29,546 nt of DNA from CAZYTX01 sp964650485 (GCA_964650485.1 CAZYTX010000048.1:1-29546); one strand, 5' to 3'; positions 8,051-16,181 are shown, counted from the first letter of the stretch. Numbers and translations are program-made. The notes: generated by a model not told the origin, from the sequence alone.

Positions 8051-9562
8051 ATGTCTGTAAACATCGGGGCCTTTTTGACCAAGAGGGCCATGCTCACCCC
8101 TGACAGGGAGGGCCTGGTATGCGAGGACGTGCGACTCACCTTTGCCCAGTTGAACGAGCGGGCCAACAAGCTGGCCCGGGCCATGAGGAAGCTGGGCGTG
8201 AAGCGAGGCGACCGGGTGGGCATGCTGGCTTTGAACGAGGCCGAGTACTACGACATGCTCTTCGGCCTGGGCAAGATAGGCGCGGTGCTGGTGCCGGTGA
8301 ACTACCGCCTGGCCGGCCCGGAGATGAGCTACATCCTCTCGGACTGCGAGGCATGCGCGTTCGTCTTCGGCAAGGAGTATGTTGACATCGTGGACTCCTT
8401 CCGGAATGACATACCCGCAAAGGAGCTGGTTTGCATATCCGACAGCCCGCCCGAGTGGGCGGGCTCGTACAAGGAGATGATCGAGGCGGAGCCCGGGGAC
8501 GAGCCCGAGATCGAGGGCGGCGATGACGACGTGCTCACCATACTCTACACCTCGGGCACCACCGGCAGGCCCAAGGGGGCCATGCTCACCCACTACAACT
8601 ACTTCATCACCTCGGTGACCATGGTCTCCACACTGGGATGGACCGGCGAGATATTCCTGGTGGCCCTGCCCCTGTTCCACATCGGCGCGCTTGCCGGCCC
8701 CCCCATGTTCGTGCACCTGGGACAGAAGGCGGTGCTTCTGCGGAGCTTCGACGCCAAGCGGTTCCTCGAGCTCATCCAGGAGGAAAAGGCCTCCGGGTTC
8801 GGGTCGGTGCCGGCCATGCTCATGTTCCTGAAGCTGGTGCCGGACTTCGAGAGCTACGACTGGTCGAGCGTACAGATAGTGCTGGTGTACGCCGCGCCAG
8901 TGCCGGTCACCCTGATAAAAGAGTACGAGGCCGCGGGCATCGAGGTGCGCCAGCTATACGGGCTTACCGAGTGCACCGGCCCGGCCTCGGTCATTGACTC
9001 GGAGAACGCCATACACAAGGCCGGCTCGTGTGGGCTGCCATTCTTCCACACCGAGGTCCGGCTGGTTGACGACGAGGGCGCGGACGTGGCCCAGGGCGAG
9101 CTGGGCGAGGTCATCATAAAGTCGGACAACGTGATGAAGGGTTACTGGAACCGGGAGGAGGAAACGGACAAGTCAATCAGGGACAGGTGGCTCTACACCG
9201 GTGACATGGCCAAGATGGACCAGGACGGTTTCCTCTACATCCTGGACCGCAAGAAGGACATGATTATATCCGGTGGCGAGAACATCTATCCCGCGGAGAT
9301 CGAGGACGTGATCCTTTCCCATCCCAAGGTCTCGGACGTGGGAGTGATCGGCAAGGCGGACGAGAAGTGGGGCGAGGCTGTCATGGCCATCGTGGTCAAG
9401 AAGGATGACGACCTTACAGAGGAGGACGTGGTAAGCTATTGCAAGGAGAGGATAGGGAAGTTCAAGGTGCCGAGAAAGGTGGTGTTCACCGACAGGATAC
9501 CCAGGACCCCCACCGGGAAGATACTTAAAAGGGAGCTCAGGGAAGAGTACAAAGAGGTGTGA
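8051..9562 (+). CDS. Acyl-CoA synthetase (AMP-forming ligase)
   Basis: The product is a 503-residue member of the ANL superfamily. The ATP-binding P-loop motif YTSGTTGRPKGAM is near residues 172-184, the A5 motif YGLTECTG near 305, and YTGDMAKMDQDGF and DRKKDMIISGGENIYP mark the hinge to the C-terminal domain. The catalytic lysine lies in the terminal PTGKILKREL. These enzymes activate a carboxylic acid as acyl-AMP and transfer it to CoA. The motifs and length agree with medium/long-chain fatty-acyl or aryl acid ligases, but chain length cannot be read from the sequence. Start ATG at 8051 follows AAGGAGG at a good distance. It is transcribed away from trpB2 and the SDR gene and converges on the DUF2378-like gene, with only 15 bases between the stops. 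Confidence 0.93.
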   Translation: MSVNIGAFLTKRAMLTPDREGLVCEDVRLTFAQLNERANKLARAMRKLGVKRGDRVGMLALNEAEYYDMLFGLGKIGAVLVPVNYRLAGPEMSYILSDCEACAFVFGKEYVDIVDSFRNDIPAKELVCISDSPPEWAGSYKEMIEAEPGDEPEIEGGDDDVLTILYTSGTTGRPKGAMLTHYNYFITSVTMVSTLGWTGEIFLVALPLFHIGALAGPPMFVHLGQKAVLLRSFDAKRFLELIQEEKASGFGSVPAMLMFLKLVPDFESYDWSSVQIVLVYAAPVPVTLIKEYEAAGIEVRQLYGLTECTGPASVIDSENAIHKAGSCGLPFFHTEVRLVDDEGADVAQGELGEVIIKSDNVMKGYWNREEETDKSIRDRWLYTGDMAKMDQDGFLYILDRKKDMIISGGENIYPAEIEDVILSHPKVSDVGVIGKADEKWGEAVMAIVVKKDDDLTEEDVVSYCKERIGKFKVPRKVVFTDRIPRTPTGKILKRELREEYKEV

Positions 9563-9577
9563 GGCTCGCCCGTCGGC

Positions 9578-10129
9578 CTACTCCCAGCTCAGGTCCATGA
9601 CGGTGTGGGGGTCCTGCTCCCATCCCTTTTGTATGAACTCGTGCTTTATGTTCTTTGCGCCGGACAGCTCGAGCAGGCGCTCGAAAGTGCCCAGCATCTG
9701 GTATGCATAAGCCTCGTCAGCCACCTTCTCGAAGGCCATGTCCACGTGGACCCGGACCCGGTTTGATTCGAGCTGCTCCAGCTCCAGGCCCTCGAAGTCG
9801 AAGAAGCGGTTGCGCATGATCTTCAGCCTCTCCAGGCTCCTCACCGGCCCGGAAGGGTCCACCAGGCTCTTGTACACCTTGGTGAGCTCGTCCAGGGACG
9901 AGCGGCCCCACTCCCTCACCACCTGCACGTCGCCGCCCGCTATCTCTTGCAGCACCGCCACCCCCATCCTCTGGAAGGTGTCGAGCGGGTACCACTGCGA
10001 GGGCAGGATCATCTGCTCCATGATCTCGAAGTCCCCGGGCTCGAGGTACTTATTCCAGTCAACGCTCTTCCTCTTCCGTATCATGCGGACGTAGTCGAGG
10101 AACAATGTGCCGCGGACGCGCTTTGCCAT
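9578..10129 (-). CDS. TIGR02265/DUF2378-like protein, copy 1
   Basis: The product has 183 residues. Its features are an opening V-R-G-T-x-F, the ILPSQWYPLDTF motif (residues 42-53), an REWGR motif and a C-terminal LELSGAKNI. It resembles the TIGR02265 (DUF2378) family described mainly from myxobacteria, whose fold is likely related to V4R/heme-NO-binding-like sensor domains; that relation is from memory and not tested here. It is clearly paralogous to the product of 24785-25333: both have V-K/R-G-T, ILPS-x-WYP, W-G-R, VYK, G-A-K-N-I and K-x-W-E-x-D-P in the same order. ATG at 10129 follows AAGGACAAGG. It lies 24 bases after the radical SAM gene and is the last gene of that operon. The cellular role is unknown. 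Confidence 0.72.
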   Translation of the reverse strand: MAKRVRGTLFLDYVRMIRKRKSVDWNKYLEPGDFEIMEQMILPSQWYPLDTFQRMGVAVLQEIAGGDVQVVREWGRSSLDELTKVYKSLVDPSGPVRSLERLKIMRNRFFDFEGLELEQLESNRVRVHVDMAFEKVADEAYAYQMLGTFERLLELSGAKNIKHEFIQKGWEQDPHTVMDLSWE

Positions 10130-10153
10130 AGCCTTGTCCTTTCGCTTTTTGGT

Positions 10154-11107
10154 TTAAACATCCCTTATTAACAAGCAGGATTTGTCCTGCGCCCATCCAT
10201 TCGCCAGACCGAGCCTCTGCATGGCTTTTGCCGCCTGCCGGTACTCCTGGGCGCTGATCCTCCTCTCCAGCCCCTTGTACTCCGAGGCCTTGTACGCGGG
10301 GAAGTACTGGCTCATCAGGCTCACCGCGGTGTTCTTGGAGACCTTGTTTGCCAGGAACTCCAGCACCCCCTCGGTGCCGGAAAAACCCTCGGGCAGCACC
10401 AGGTGCCTGACTATGAGACCGCGCATGGCTATGCCATCATCGTCAACCACCAGGTCCCCCGCCTGGTTGTGCATCTCCTTTATGGCCGCCCGGTTCTTGT
10501 TCACGTAATCGGGCGCGTCCGAGAAGCGCTCCGCCACCTCTTTGTGGTTGTACTTCATGTCCGGGAGGTATATGTCCACTATGCCCCGCAGGAGCGCGAG
10601 TGCATGCAGAGACTCGTAGCCCCCGCAGTTGTACACCAGTGGCACGTTCAGTCCCTGTTTTATGGCCAGGGGCATAGCCTCCAGTATAAAGGGTGTCATG
10701 TGGGTGGGTGTTACGAAGTTTATGTTGTGGCAACCCCTGCGCTGCAGCCTTATCATCATGCGGGCCAACTCTTCCGGGCCGGCCTTGTCCCCGTGCCCGA
10801 GGTGGCTTATGGGGTAGTTCTGGCAGAACACGCAACGCAGGTTGCAGTGAGTGAAGAAGATGGTCCCGGACCCCTTGTAACCCGACAGGGGCGGCTCCTC
10901 GCCGTGGTGGTCGTTGTAGCTCGAGACCTCGGCCACCGCGCCCCCCATGCAGGTGTCCTTCTCGCCCGCCAGCCTGTCCGCGCCGCATTCCCTGGGACAC
11001 AGACGGCAGGGCGAGAGCATGCTCCGGGCCTGCTCGATCCTCTCCTCCCAATCTTCCTCCGAGAGGCCCAGGTACAATGGCCAGGGCTCACTCACCCGCG
11101 TATGCAT
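10154..11107 (-). CDS. PflX-like radical SAM protein
   Basis: This radical SAM protein of about 317 residues resembles the COG1313 (PflX) group, homologues of pyruvate formate-lyase activating enzyme. The 4Fe-4S cluster motif is CNLRCVFCQN, the C-x3-C-x2-C arrangement. It is preceded by an N-terminal cysteine cluster (CRLCPRECGADR, then DTCMG) typical of the group, which may bind a second cluster or metal. These proteins cleave S-adenosylmethionine to make a 5'-deoxyadenosyl radical; the substrate of this group is unknown. The frame is open to 11137. I prefer ATG at 11107, which overlaps the end of the upstream gene by 20 bases, since the family starts near EPWPLYLGL. A GTG at 11095 is also possible. 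The product belongs to the carA-containing operon. Confidence 0.88.
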   Translation of the reverse strand: MHTRVSEPWPLYLGLSEEDWEERIEQARSMLSPCRLCPRECGADRLAGEKDTCMGGAVAEVSSYNDHHGEEPPLSGYKGSGTIFFTHCNLRCVFCQNYPISHLGHGDKAGPEELARMMIRLQRRGCHNINFVTPTHMTPFILEAMPLAIKQGLNVPLVYNCGGYESLHALALLRGIVDIYLPDMKYNHKEVAERFSDAPDYVNKNRAAIKEMHNQAGDLVVDDDGIAMRGLIVRHLVLPEGFSGTEGVLEFLANKVSKNTAVSLMSQYFPAYKASEYKGLERRISAQEYRQAAKAMQRLGLANGWAQDKSCLLIRDV

Positions 11108-11846
11108 TCTTTTTCGCTTTCCTGGGAAGGCGCTCATACCTGGTGTTCTCCTGCGTGAGACCCTCGATCACTCCCTCCATCGGCTCTCCCCTCTTCATCG
11201 CCCTTTTAAGCACCCGCTTTATATGCTTGGCCGCAGAGTACGGATGAAAGCATATGGTGTCCATGCAAAAGGCGGTCTCGAAATAAAGCACCAGCCTGAG
11301 CTCTGCCAGGTCTCCCTTGGCCAGGGTGGCCGGCACCCTTTTTACCCCTTTGTATTTTATACCAGTGTGCAAGTCTTTCAAGTCCACGTCACTGTTGTTT
11401 CGCTTCTTTACCAGGAAGATGCTGTGCACGTTCCTGCCCATGGCGATAAGGACCTCGGTCCGGCGCCGGTCCAGATGAAAGGCGTTCTTTCTCATGTACT
11501 GCTCCAGGGGAGTGCGCATGATCCCCTCGAGCTTCCGATCGAACATGAACCACTCGACAAAGCCCGCCAGCCTGAGCTCGTATATGGGCTCCTCGGGCAG
11601 GGGCGCGCCCACCCTTTGAAAGTACTCATTCTTGGCGCTCTCGACCTGGTCAGACACCTCTTTTTCGCTCACGAACTCGTGCAGGGAGCGGAGCGCGGCC
11701 TCGAACTCCGCGGCCGCTTCCGCTATCTTTTGAGAGGCGGTCTTGTCAAGGGTTTCAGTAGAGTCCGTCCTGGTCGCGGGAAGGGCGCTCTTTTCCGCGT
11801 CCTTGCGGGGAGGAGCAATGGCGCCCGGCAGACCTGCGTCCTTCAT
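11088..11846 (-). CDS. Hypothetical protein coupled to carA
   Basis: I do not recognise this 252-residue protein. The first 40 or so residues are rich in Ala, Pro, Thr and charged residues and are probably disordered. Residues 40-75 form an amphipathic, coiled-coil-like helix. The core contains ELRLAGFVEWFMFDRKLEG followed by TPLEQYM, a pattern I associate only loosely with uncharacterised bacterial proteins. A later part is strongly basic (KHIKRVLKRAMKRGE). No membrane segment or signal peptide is visible. Its ATG at 11846 overlaps the carA stop by four bases (ATGA), so its translation is tied to carA. Its 3' end overlaps the radical SAM gene. The conserved-looking core and the coupling argue that it is a real gene. 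Nothing in the sequence reveals its function. Confidence 0.75.
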   Translation of the reverse strand: MKDAGLPGAIAPPRKDAEKSALPATRTDSTETLDKTASQKIAEAAAEFEAALRSLHEFVSEKEVSDQVESAKNEYFQRVGAPLPEEPIYELRLAGFVEWFMFDRKLEGIMRTPLEQYMRKNAFHLDRRRTEVLIAMGRNVHSIFLVKKRNNSDVDLKDLHTGIKYKGVKRVPATLAKGDLAELRLVLYFETAFCMDTICFHPYSAAKHIKRVLKRAMKRGEPMEGVIEGLTQENTRYERLPRKAKKNAYAGE

Positions 11847-12988
11847 CTCTCCTCCATCATGTCAATGAACCGGTCGAACAGCGCGGAAGCGTCGTGCGGC
11901 CCGGGCGAGGCCTCGGGGTGGTACTGCACGCTGAACATTGGCCTCTCTCTGTGCCTCATTCCCTCGCAGGTCTTGTCGTTCAGGTTCACATGGGTCATTA
12001 TTGCAGGGCTGTCCGGCCGCTGGAGGAACTCGGTGGGCACGGCGAAGTTGTGGTTCTGGCTGGTGATGGCTATCTCCCTGGTCTCAAGGTCCATGACCGG
12101 GTGGTTGGCCCCGTGGTGTCCGAACTTGAGCTTCAAGGTCTTGGCCCCCAAAGCCAGCCCCAGTATCTGGTGGCCCAGGCAGATGCCGAACACTGGAAGG
12201 TCGTCCCGCTTGTCCATTACCTCCCGCACTGCGGCCGCGGCGTAGGGCAGCCCCTCCGGGTCGCCCGGCCCGTTTGAGAGGAACAGCCCCTCCGGCTCGT
12301 GCTCCAGTATCTCGGCCCCGCTTGACTTTGCCGGGAGCACCACCACCCGGCAGCCGCGCTCGGAGAGCATGCGCAGGATGTTGGTCTTTATGCCAAAGTC
12401 CATGGCCACCACCGTAAAGCGCGGCTCCGTTTCAGGTCTCTTATGGCCCTGACCCAGCCTCCACAGGCCCTGGTAGAACTCGTATGTGCAATCGCAAGTG
12501 ACCTCCTCTACAAGGTCGCGGCCCACTATGCCGGGCGCGTTCCTGGCCTTGTCCACCAGCTCGTCCGGGTCACGCTCCCCGGTGGCGATCACTCCGGTCA
12601 TGGACCCCTTGTCGCGCAGCTTCCTGGTAATGAAGCGGGTGTCCACGCCCTCGATGGCCACTACTCCCTGGTCCTTCAGGTACTGGCCCAGGCTCATGCT
12701 CGATCGGAAGCTTGAGTGGAAGTCAACGTACTCCTTTACCACGAACCCGTTCACCCACACCCTGTTGGACTCGATGTCCTCGGGGTTCACCCCGGTGTTG
12801 CCTATCTGGGTGTAGGTCATGGTCACTACCTGGCCGCGGTAGGAGGGGTCGGTGAGTATCTCCTGGTAGCCGGTCATACCGGTGTGGAACACCAATTCCC
12901 CCGCGGTCTCGCCCGGGGCCCCGAACGACCAGCCCGAAAGCACGTCCCCGTCAGCCATGGCCAGGGTCGCTTTTTCCTTTGCCCGCAA
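11843..12988 (-). CDS. carA: Carbamoyl-phosphate synthase small chain
   Basis: The product is the 381-residue glutaminase subunit of carbamoyl-phosphate synthase. It releases ammonia from glutamine and passes it to CarB for pyrimidine and arginine synthesis. The N-terminal CarA domain (ATLAMADGDVLSGWSFG, then FHTGMTGYQEILTDPSY) is followed by a class I glutamine amidotransferase domain. That domain has the nucleophilic cysteine in FGICLGHQILG and the His/Glu pair in YHPEASPGPHD. SNGPGDPE and SQNHNFAV are also typical. I chose TTG at 12988 because it gives the standard CarA N-terminus and length. The open frame extends further upstream only over the kinase gene. It starts 2 bases after the kinase stop. 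The partner carB is not in the window, which is unusual because the two are commonly adjacent. Confidence 0.95.
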   Translation of the reverse strand: MRAKEKATLAMADGDVLSGWSFGAPGETAGELVFHTGMTGYQEILTDPSYRGQVVTMTYTQIGNTGVNPEDIESNRVWVNGFVVKEYVDFHSSFRSSMSLGQYLKDQGVVAIEGVDTRFITRKLRDKGSMTGVIATGERDPDELVDKARNAPGIVGRDLVEEVTCDCTYEFYQGLWRLGQGHKRPETEPRFTVVAMDFGIKTNILRMLSERGCRVVVLPAKSSGAEILEHEPEGLFLSNGPGDPEGLPYAAAAVREVMDKRDDLPVFGICLGHQILGLALGAKTLKLKFGHHGANHPVMDLETREIAITSQNHNFAVPTEFLQRPDSPAIMTHVNLNDKTCEGMRHRERPMFSVQYHPEASPGPHDASALFDRFIDMMEER

Positions 12989-12990
12989 GG

Positions 12991-14496
12991 TTACCCCATC
13001 ATCTCCCTGTACAGATCCAGCCACTCCTCGTACATGTCGTTGTAGTCGTCGTGGTCGTCCTCGTCCGGCTCCATGACCTTGGGCTCCCGCTTCATGTCCT
13101 TGGCCGCTTCCTCTATACCGGGGTAGTGCCCCAGGGCGAAGAATCCAGCCATGGCGCACCCGATGGCCGTGGCCTCGTGCTCGGGCGCAACCTCCAGACC
13201 CCGGCCCAGCACGTTGCTAACTATCTCCGCGAACAGCCCGATGCGGCTCATGCCCCCGCAGAGCACGGCCGGGCCCTCGGCATCCTTCAGTGCCTTTGCC
13301 TGCTCGAAGTTCGCGCGCACGGCGAACCCTATATTCTCCAGTATGGCGCGGGCCACGTTGCCAGGCCCCGCGTTCTCCTCGCCCAACGGATAAGTGAAAG
13401 AGATGCCGCCCCGGGCGGAAGGAGACATCCCGGCAATGTCCCATATGATGGGACCAAGGCAGGCCCTGGCCCCGTAGGCCCCCATGCCCGCGTCCTCGGC
13501 CAGCTCCTCGGCCTTTGCATAGGCCCGCCCCGGGTCATGGCACAAAAGACCCAGGTGACCCTCCACGTACCCCTTGTACACCAGGCCGGCGTCCCCTGAG
13601 TTGCTCTCCGCCAGCCACCTTCGAGGCAGGGCGTGGCAGCTTGTCCAAAGCTTGTAGTCAGGGTCGGTCCCGGGCTCGTCCATCACGATCATCACCGGCG
13701 CGGTGGACCCGGCCACTATGCCGGCCCTGCCAGGCTCAACCACGCCCGCGCCCAGCAGCGCCGCCTGGGTATCTGCCATGCCGGTGATCACCGGCGTGCC
13801 CCGGGGTATGCCGGTCTGTTGCGAGGCCTCGGATGTCACCTCGCCGGCTACGGTCCCGCATGGCATAAGCTCCGGCAGGAGTGCGGAGTCCATATCGAGC
13901 GCGTCCATGATGTCTGCGCTCCACTCGCCCGAGCTTATGTCGAACATCATGGAGTCCGAGGCATTTGTGGGCTCTGACACGATCTGCCCGGAGAGCCAGT
14001 AGAGCAGCCAGTCGTTTATCATCAGTATCTTATCCACACTTTGCGCGACCTCTGGCCTCTCCTTTTTGAACCAGTAGTACCTTGAAGGTGCGAACATGAA
14101 CGGCGGCCACCTGCCGGTCACTGCGTAAGCCCGCTCCCTGCCCAGCACGGACTCGATCTCGTCAGTGAAAAGGATGCCCCGCACGTCCCGGTTGGGACCC
14201 GCGTAAAGCGGCTTACCCTCCTTGTCCAGGAACACGCAACCCTGGCGCATGCCGGTGGTGACCACTCCCTTTATCGCCTGGCTGCTCACCTGGTCCATGA
14301 CCTCTTTTGCGCACCCGGCCATGGCTCCCTGGAACTCGACTGGGTTGAACTCTTTGCCGTACAGCTCGAGGCCCGGCGGCTCGAAGTATGACCAGGCCCG
14401 AAAGGACCTCGCCGCCACCATCCCTGTGCTCTCAACGGCAATGGCGCGGCCGCCCCCCGTGCCCGCGTCCAGGACCAATATTAAGTCATCAGGCAT
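12991..14496 (-). CDS. FGGY-family carbohydrate kinase
   Basis: The product is a sugar kinase of about 501 residues in the ASKHA fold. The N-terminal phosphate-1 motif is LVLDAGTGGGRAIAV. The adenosine-side signature appears near AGSTAPV and CGGMSRIGLFAEIVSNVLGR, followed by the FGGY hallmark around EATAIGCAMAG. FGGY kinases transfer the ATP gamma-phosphate to a sugar or sugar-like hydroxyl. This sequence resembles the autoinducer-2 kinase/xylulokinase side of the family, but the substrate is undetermined. The C-terminus is unusually acidic (DEDDHDDYND). Three in-frame ATGs compete (14514, 14505, 14496); I chose 14496 because GAAGGG lies about 9 bases before it. Its likely upstream partner is the 2-hydroxyacid dehydrogenase, now separated from it by an inserted S23-type gene. 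carA follows after 2 bases. Confidence 0.87.
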   Translation of the reverse strand: MPDDLILVLDAGTGGGRAIAVESTGMVAARSFRAWSYFEPPGLELYGKEFNPVEFQGAMAGCAKEVMDQVSSQAIKGVVTTGMRQGCVFLDKEGKPLYAGPNRDVRGILFTDEIESVLGRERAYAVTGRWPPFMFAPSRYYWFKKERPEVAQSVDKILMINDWLLYWLSGQIVSEPTNASDSMMFDISSGEWSADIMDALDMDSALLPELMPCGTVAGEVTSEASQQTGIPRGTPVITGMADTQAALLGAGVVEPGRAGIVAGSTAPVMIVMDEPGTDPDYKLWTSCHALPRRWLAESNSGDAGLVYKGYVEGHLGLLCHDPGRAYAKAEELAEDAGMGAYGARACLGPIIWDIAGMSPSARGGISFTYPLGEENAGPGNVARAILENIGFAVRANFEQAKALKDAEGPAVLCGGMSRIGLFAEIVSNVLGRGLEVAPEHEATAIGCAMAGFFALGHYPGIEEAAKDMKREPKVMEPDEDDHDDYNDMYEEWLDLYREMMG

Positions 14497-14515
14497 GATG
14501 TTCATCCCTTCCATA

Positions 14516-14551
14516 GGAGCGAGGGGCGGAGGGAGAGAAGCGGGGAGCGAG
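14516..14551 (+). repeat. Degenerate heptamer repeat tract, left of the S23-type gene
   Basis: Read on the plus strand, this stretch is made of about five degenerate 7-base units such as GAGCGAG, GGGCGGA and GGGAGAG. It relates in inverted orientation to the clearer tract at 14984-15041 on the other side of the frameshifted gene. Confidence 0.5.
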
Positions 14552-14578
14552 AATTGAAGAACTGTATGGACGGATATC

Positions 14579-14945
14579 TCATTTCTCCATTCCTTTAATC
14601 ATTGCCGAAAGCATTCTAACGATGGAATCTATAGTCTTAGATTCATCCTCTATATCTTTGAGGTAACCCAGGTCTTTGCTTAGGATCAGAAAGTACAAAA
14701 GTTCGTCCGCGGAAGATTGGCTGATGCTGTAAAATTGCACCTTCTCTCTCTTTTTTGCTCCTCATCCTGAAACCCTCCACTATGTTAGCCGGTATGGAAA
14801 ACGCGGCCCTTCTCATCTGAGAGACAATCCCATATCGCTCTTCGGATGGAAAGGTCCTGGTAACCTTGTAAATTTTAAGAGTTAAATGATGAGCTTGCTG
14901 CCAGACCTTGAGTTGCCTGAAATCTTTGATTCTCTCACTCATCAT
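14579..14945 (-). pseudogene. Frameshifted four-helix-bundle protein (S23/IVS type)
   Basis: The N-terminal part reads SERIKDFRQLKVWQQAHHLTL..., then AAFSIPANIVEGF, which is the pattern of the four-helix-bundle family (TIGR02436) first found encoded in 23S rRNA intervening sequences. From about 14745 the frame turns into unrelated sequence. The next frame continues the expected protein (KVQFYSISQSSADELLYFL, then SKDLGYLKDIEDE) to a TGA at 14579. One extra base within a (GA)n/A6 run at 14740-14756 explains the break. The cause could be a real mutation or a sequencing error; the repeat context makes either possible. The intact protein would have about 121 residues. Its role is unknown. It sits between the dehydrogenase and the kinase and is flanked by heptamer repeats, so it looks like an inserted cassette. 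Confidence 0.85.
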
Positions 14946-14983
14946 TGATGCCCCTGCACTTGATCATTTCCCCCAAATCCCTC

Positions 14984-15041
14984 CCTCGCTTCTCGCTACT
15001 GGCTACTCGCTCCTACTTGCTCGCTTCTCGCTCCTCGCTCA
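14984..15041 (-). repeat. Heptamer tandem repeat tract, GCGAGNA units
   Basis: Read on the minus strand from 15041, about eight consecutive 7-base units follow each other: GCGAGGA, GCGAGAA, GCGAGCA, AGTAGGA, GCGAGTA, GCCAGTA, GCGAGAA and GCGAGG. The tract begins directly after the dehydrogenase stop. It resembles the short tandemly repeated repetitive (STRR) heptamers known from cyanobacteria and other bacteria. Confidence 0.8.
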
Positions 15042-16049
15042 TCACCTCTCCCCCAGCACCTGCGGATTAGCGCAGTGCCTGGGCTCTTTTCCGGCCAGGT
15101 AAGCCTCGATGTCCGCGAGCACTATGTCGGTCTGGTGCCTTATCACGTCGAAGGTGGCCCCGCCTATGTGGGGTGTTGCGATCACGTTTTCGAGCTGCAT
15201 AAAGGGGTCGTCCTTCTGCGGCGGCTCGCTCATGAACACGTCCACTGCCGCGGCCTGTATCCTGTTGTTTTCAAGCGCCTGGATAAGTGCCTGGTTGTCC
15301 ACCAGCTCCGCCCTGGCAAGGTTTACGAACAGGGCGTCCCGCTTCATGGAGTTTATAAGCTCCGCGGTTATCATGCCCTCTGTCTCGTCCTTCGCGGCCG
15401 CGTGCAGGGTTACTATGTCGGACTCCTTGAACAGATCCTCAAGACTCACGCTGCTGGCGCCCAACTCTTCGCACACCCCCTCGGGCACAAAGGGGTCGTA
15501 GCTCAGCATGCTGCTGCCAAACCCTTTGAGCCTCCTCGCCACCGCGCACCCCACCGCGCCCATGCCCACGATGCCCACGGTCATCCCCGAGAGCTCGTAC
15601 CCGGTCATTTGCTTCAAAAGCTCCATGAACTCGGTGGGCGTCTGTGGATCGAACTCTCCGCTCTTTATCATGGAAAGAATCTGCGGCAGCTTGCGCAGGT
15701 GACACAGCATGAGCGCCACTGCCAGGTCGGCCACAGCATCGGCGTTCCTGCCCGGGGCGTAGAACACGGGCACGCCCTTTTCCGTGGCCTCGTCTACGTC
15801 CACGTTGAGCGGGTCTCCCCGGCAGCATCCCACGAACCTCAAGGAGCAGGACTCGAACACCTCCTCGTGGCACAGGTCCACCTCGATGATGACAGCCTCG
15901 GCGCCCGAGCCCTGGATGCGCTCGGCCAGCTCGTCGCTCATGAGCAGCTTGCCACGGGTGCTCCAGGGATCGTAGATGACCTCCATGCCCAGCTCGGCCA
16001 GGCGCCTTATGCCTTCCTCCGAAAAGTTCGCGGTTACCAGTACCTTCAT
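15042..16049 (-). CDS. D-isomer-specific 2-hydroxyacid dehydrogenase
   Basis: The product is a 335-residue NAD-dependent dehydrogenase of the phosphoglycerate/D-lactate dehydrogenase superfamily. The nucleotide motif is VGIVGMGAVGCAVARRL (G-x-G-x2-G). Catalytic residues are the Arg in NLARAELVDNQAL, the Glu in FMSEPP and the His in TPHIGGAT. The segment NADAVADLAVALML before the Rossmann domain is also family-typical. It would interconvert a 2-keto acid and a D-2-hydroxy acid, and the substrate is unknown. Pairing with an FGGY kinase on the same strand (507 bases away across the inserted S23-type gene) suggests a sugar or sugar-acid catabolic pathway. It is the first gene of the minus-strand series that includes carA. 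Start ATG at 16049 lies after GAGGGAGGAC. Confidence 0.93.
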   Translation of the reverse strand: MKVLVTANFSEEGIRRLAELGMEVIYDPWSTRGKLLMSDELAERIQGSGAEAVIIEVDLCHEEVFESCSLRFVGCCRGDPLNVDVDEATEKGVPVFYAPGRNADAVADLAVALMLCHLRKLPQILSMIKSGEFDPQTPTEFMELLKQMTGYELSGMTVGIVGMGAVGCAVARRLKGFGSSMLSYDPFVPEGVCEELGASSVSLEDLFKESDIVTLHAAAKDETEGMITAELINSMKRDALFVNLARAELVDNQALIQALENNRIQAAAVDVFMSEPPQKDDPFMQLENVIATPHIGGATFDVIRHQTDIVLADIEAYLAGKEPRHCANPQVLGER

Positions 16050-16114
16050 GTCCTCCCTCGCTAATTCGCCATGATGTCTCTTGCGGCCTTATTTTTCCAT
16101 CACATTCTCCTCGG

Positions 16115-16126
16115 GTCAAGCTTGAC
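16115..16126. promoter_or_regulatory. Perfect palindrome, possible operator
   Basis: GTCAAGCTTGAC is a perfect 12-base palindrome in the divergent region between the dehydrogenase and thiolase genes. It covers the -35 hexamer of the rightward promoter (TTGACT, 16122-16127) and a TTGACC on the minus strand (16113-16118). A bound regulator could control both directions. No regulator gene is adjacent. Confidence 0.45.
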
Positions 16127-16151
16127 TTGAACGCTCCCGTGAACTGATAAT
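16122..16151 (+). promoter_or_regulatory. Promoter for the thiolase/DUF35 operon
   Basis: TTGACT (16122-16127) and GATAAT (16146-16151) are separated by 18 bases, 31 bases before the first thiolase start at 16182. Both hexamers differ from sigma-70 consensus at one position. Confidence 0.6.
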
Positions 16152-16181
16152 ACTCACGTTGCTGAAAGGAGACGTCTGCAC

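Noticed and set aside
9563..9577. Possible terminator between convergent genes.
   Set aside because: The 15-base gap has no stable stem and no T-run.
15075..16064. Plus-strand open frame of 329 codons opposite the hydroxyacid dehydrogenase.
   Set aside because: It mirrors the codon structure of the real gene on the other strand and has no recognisable domain.
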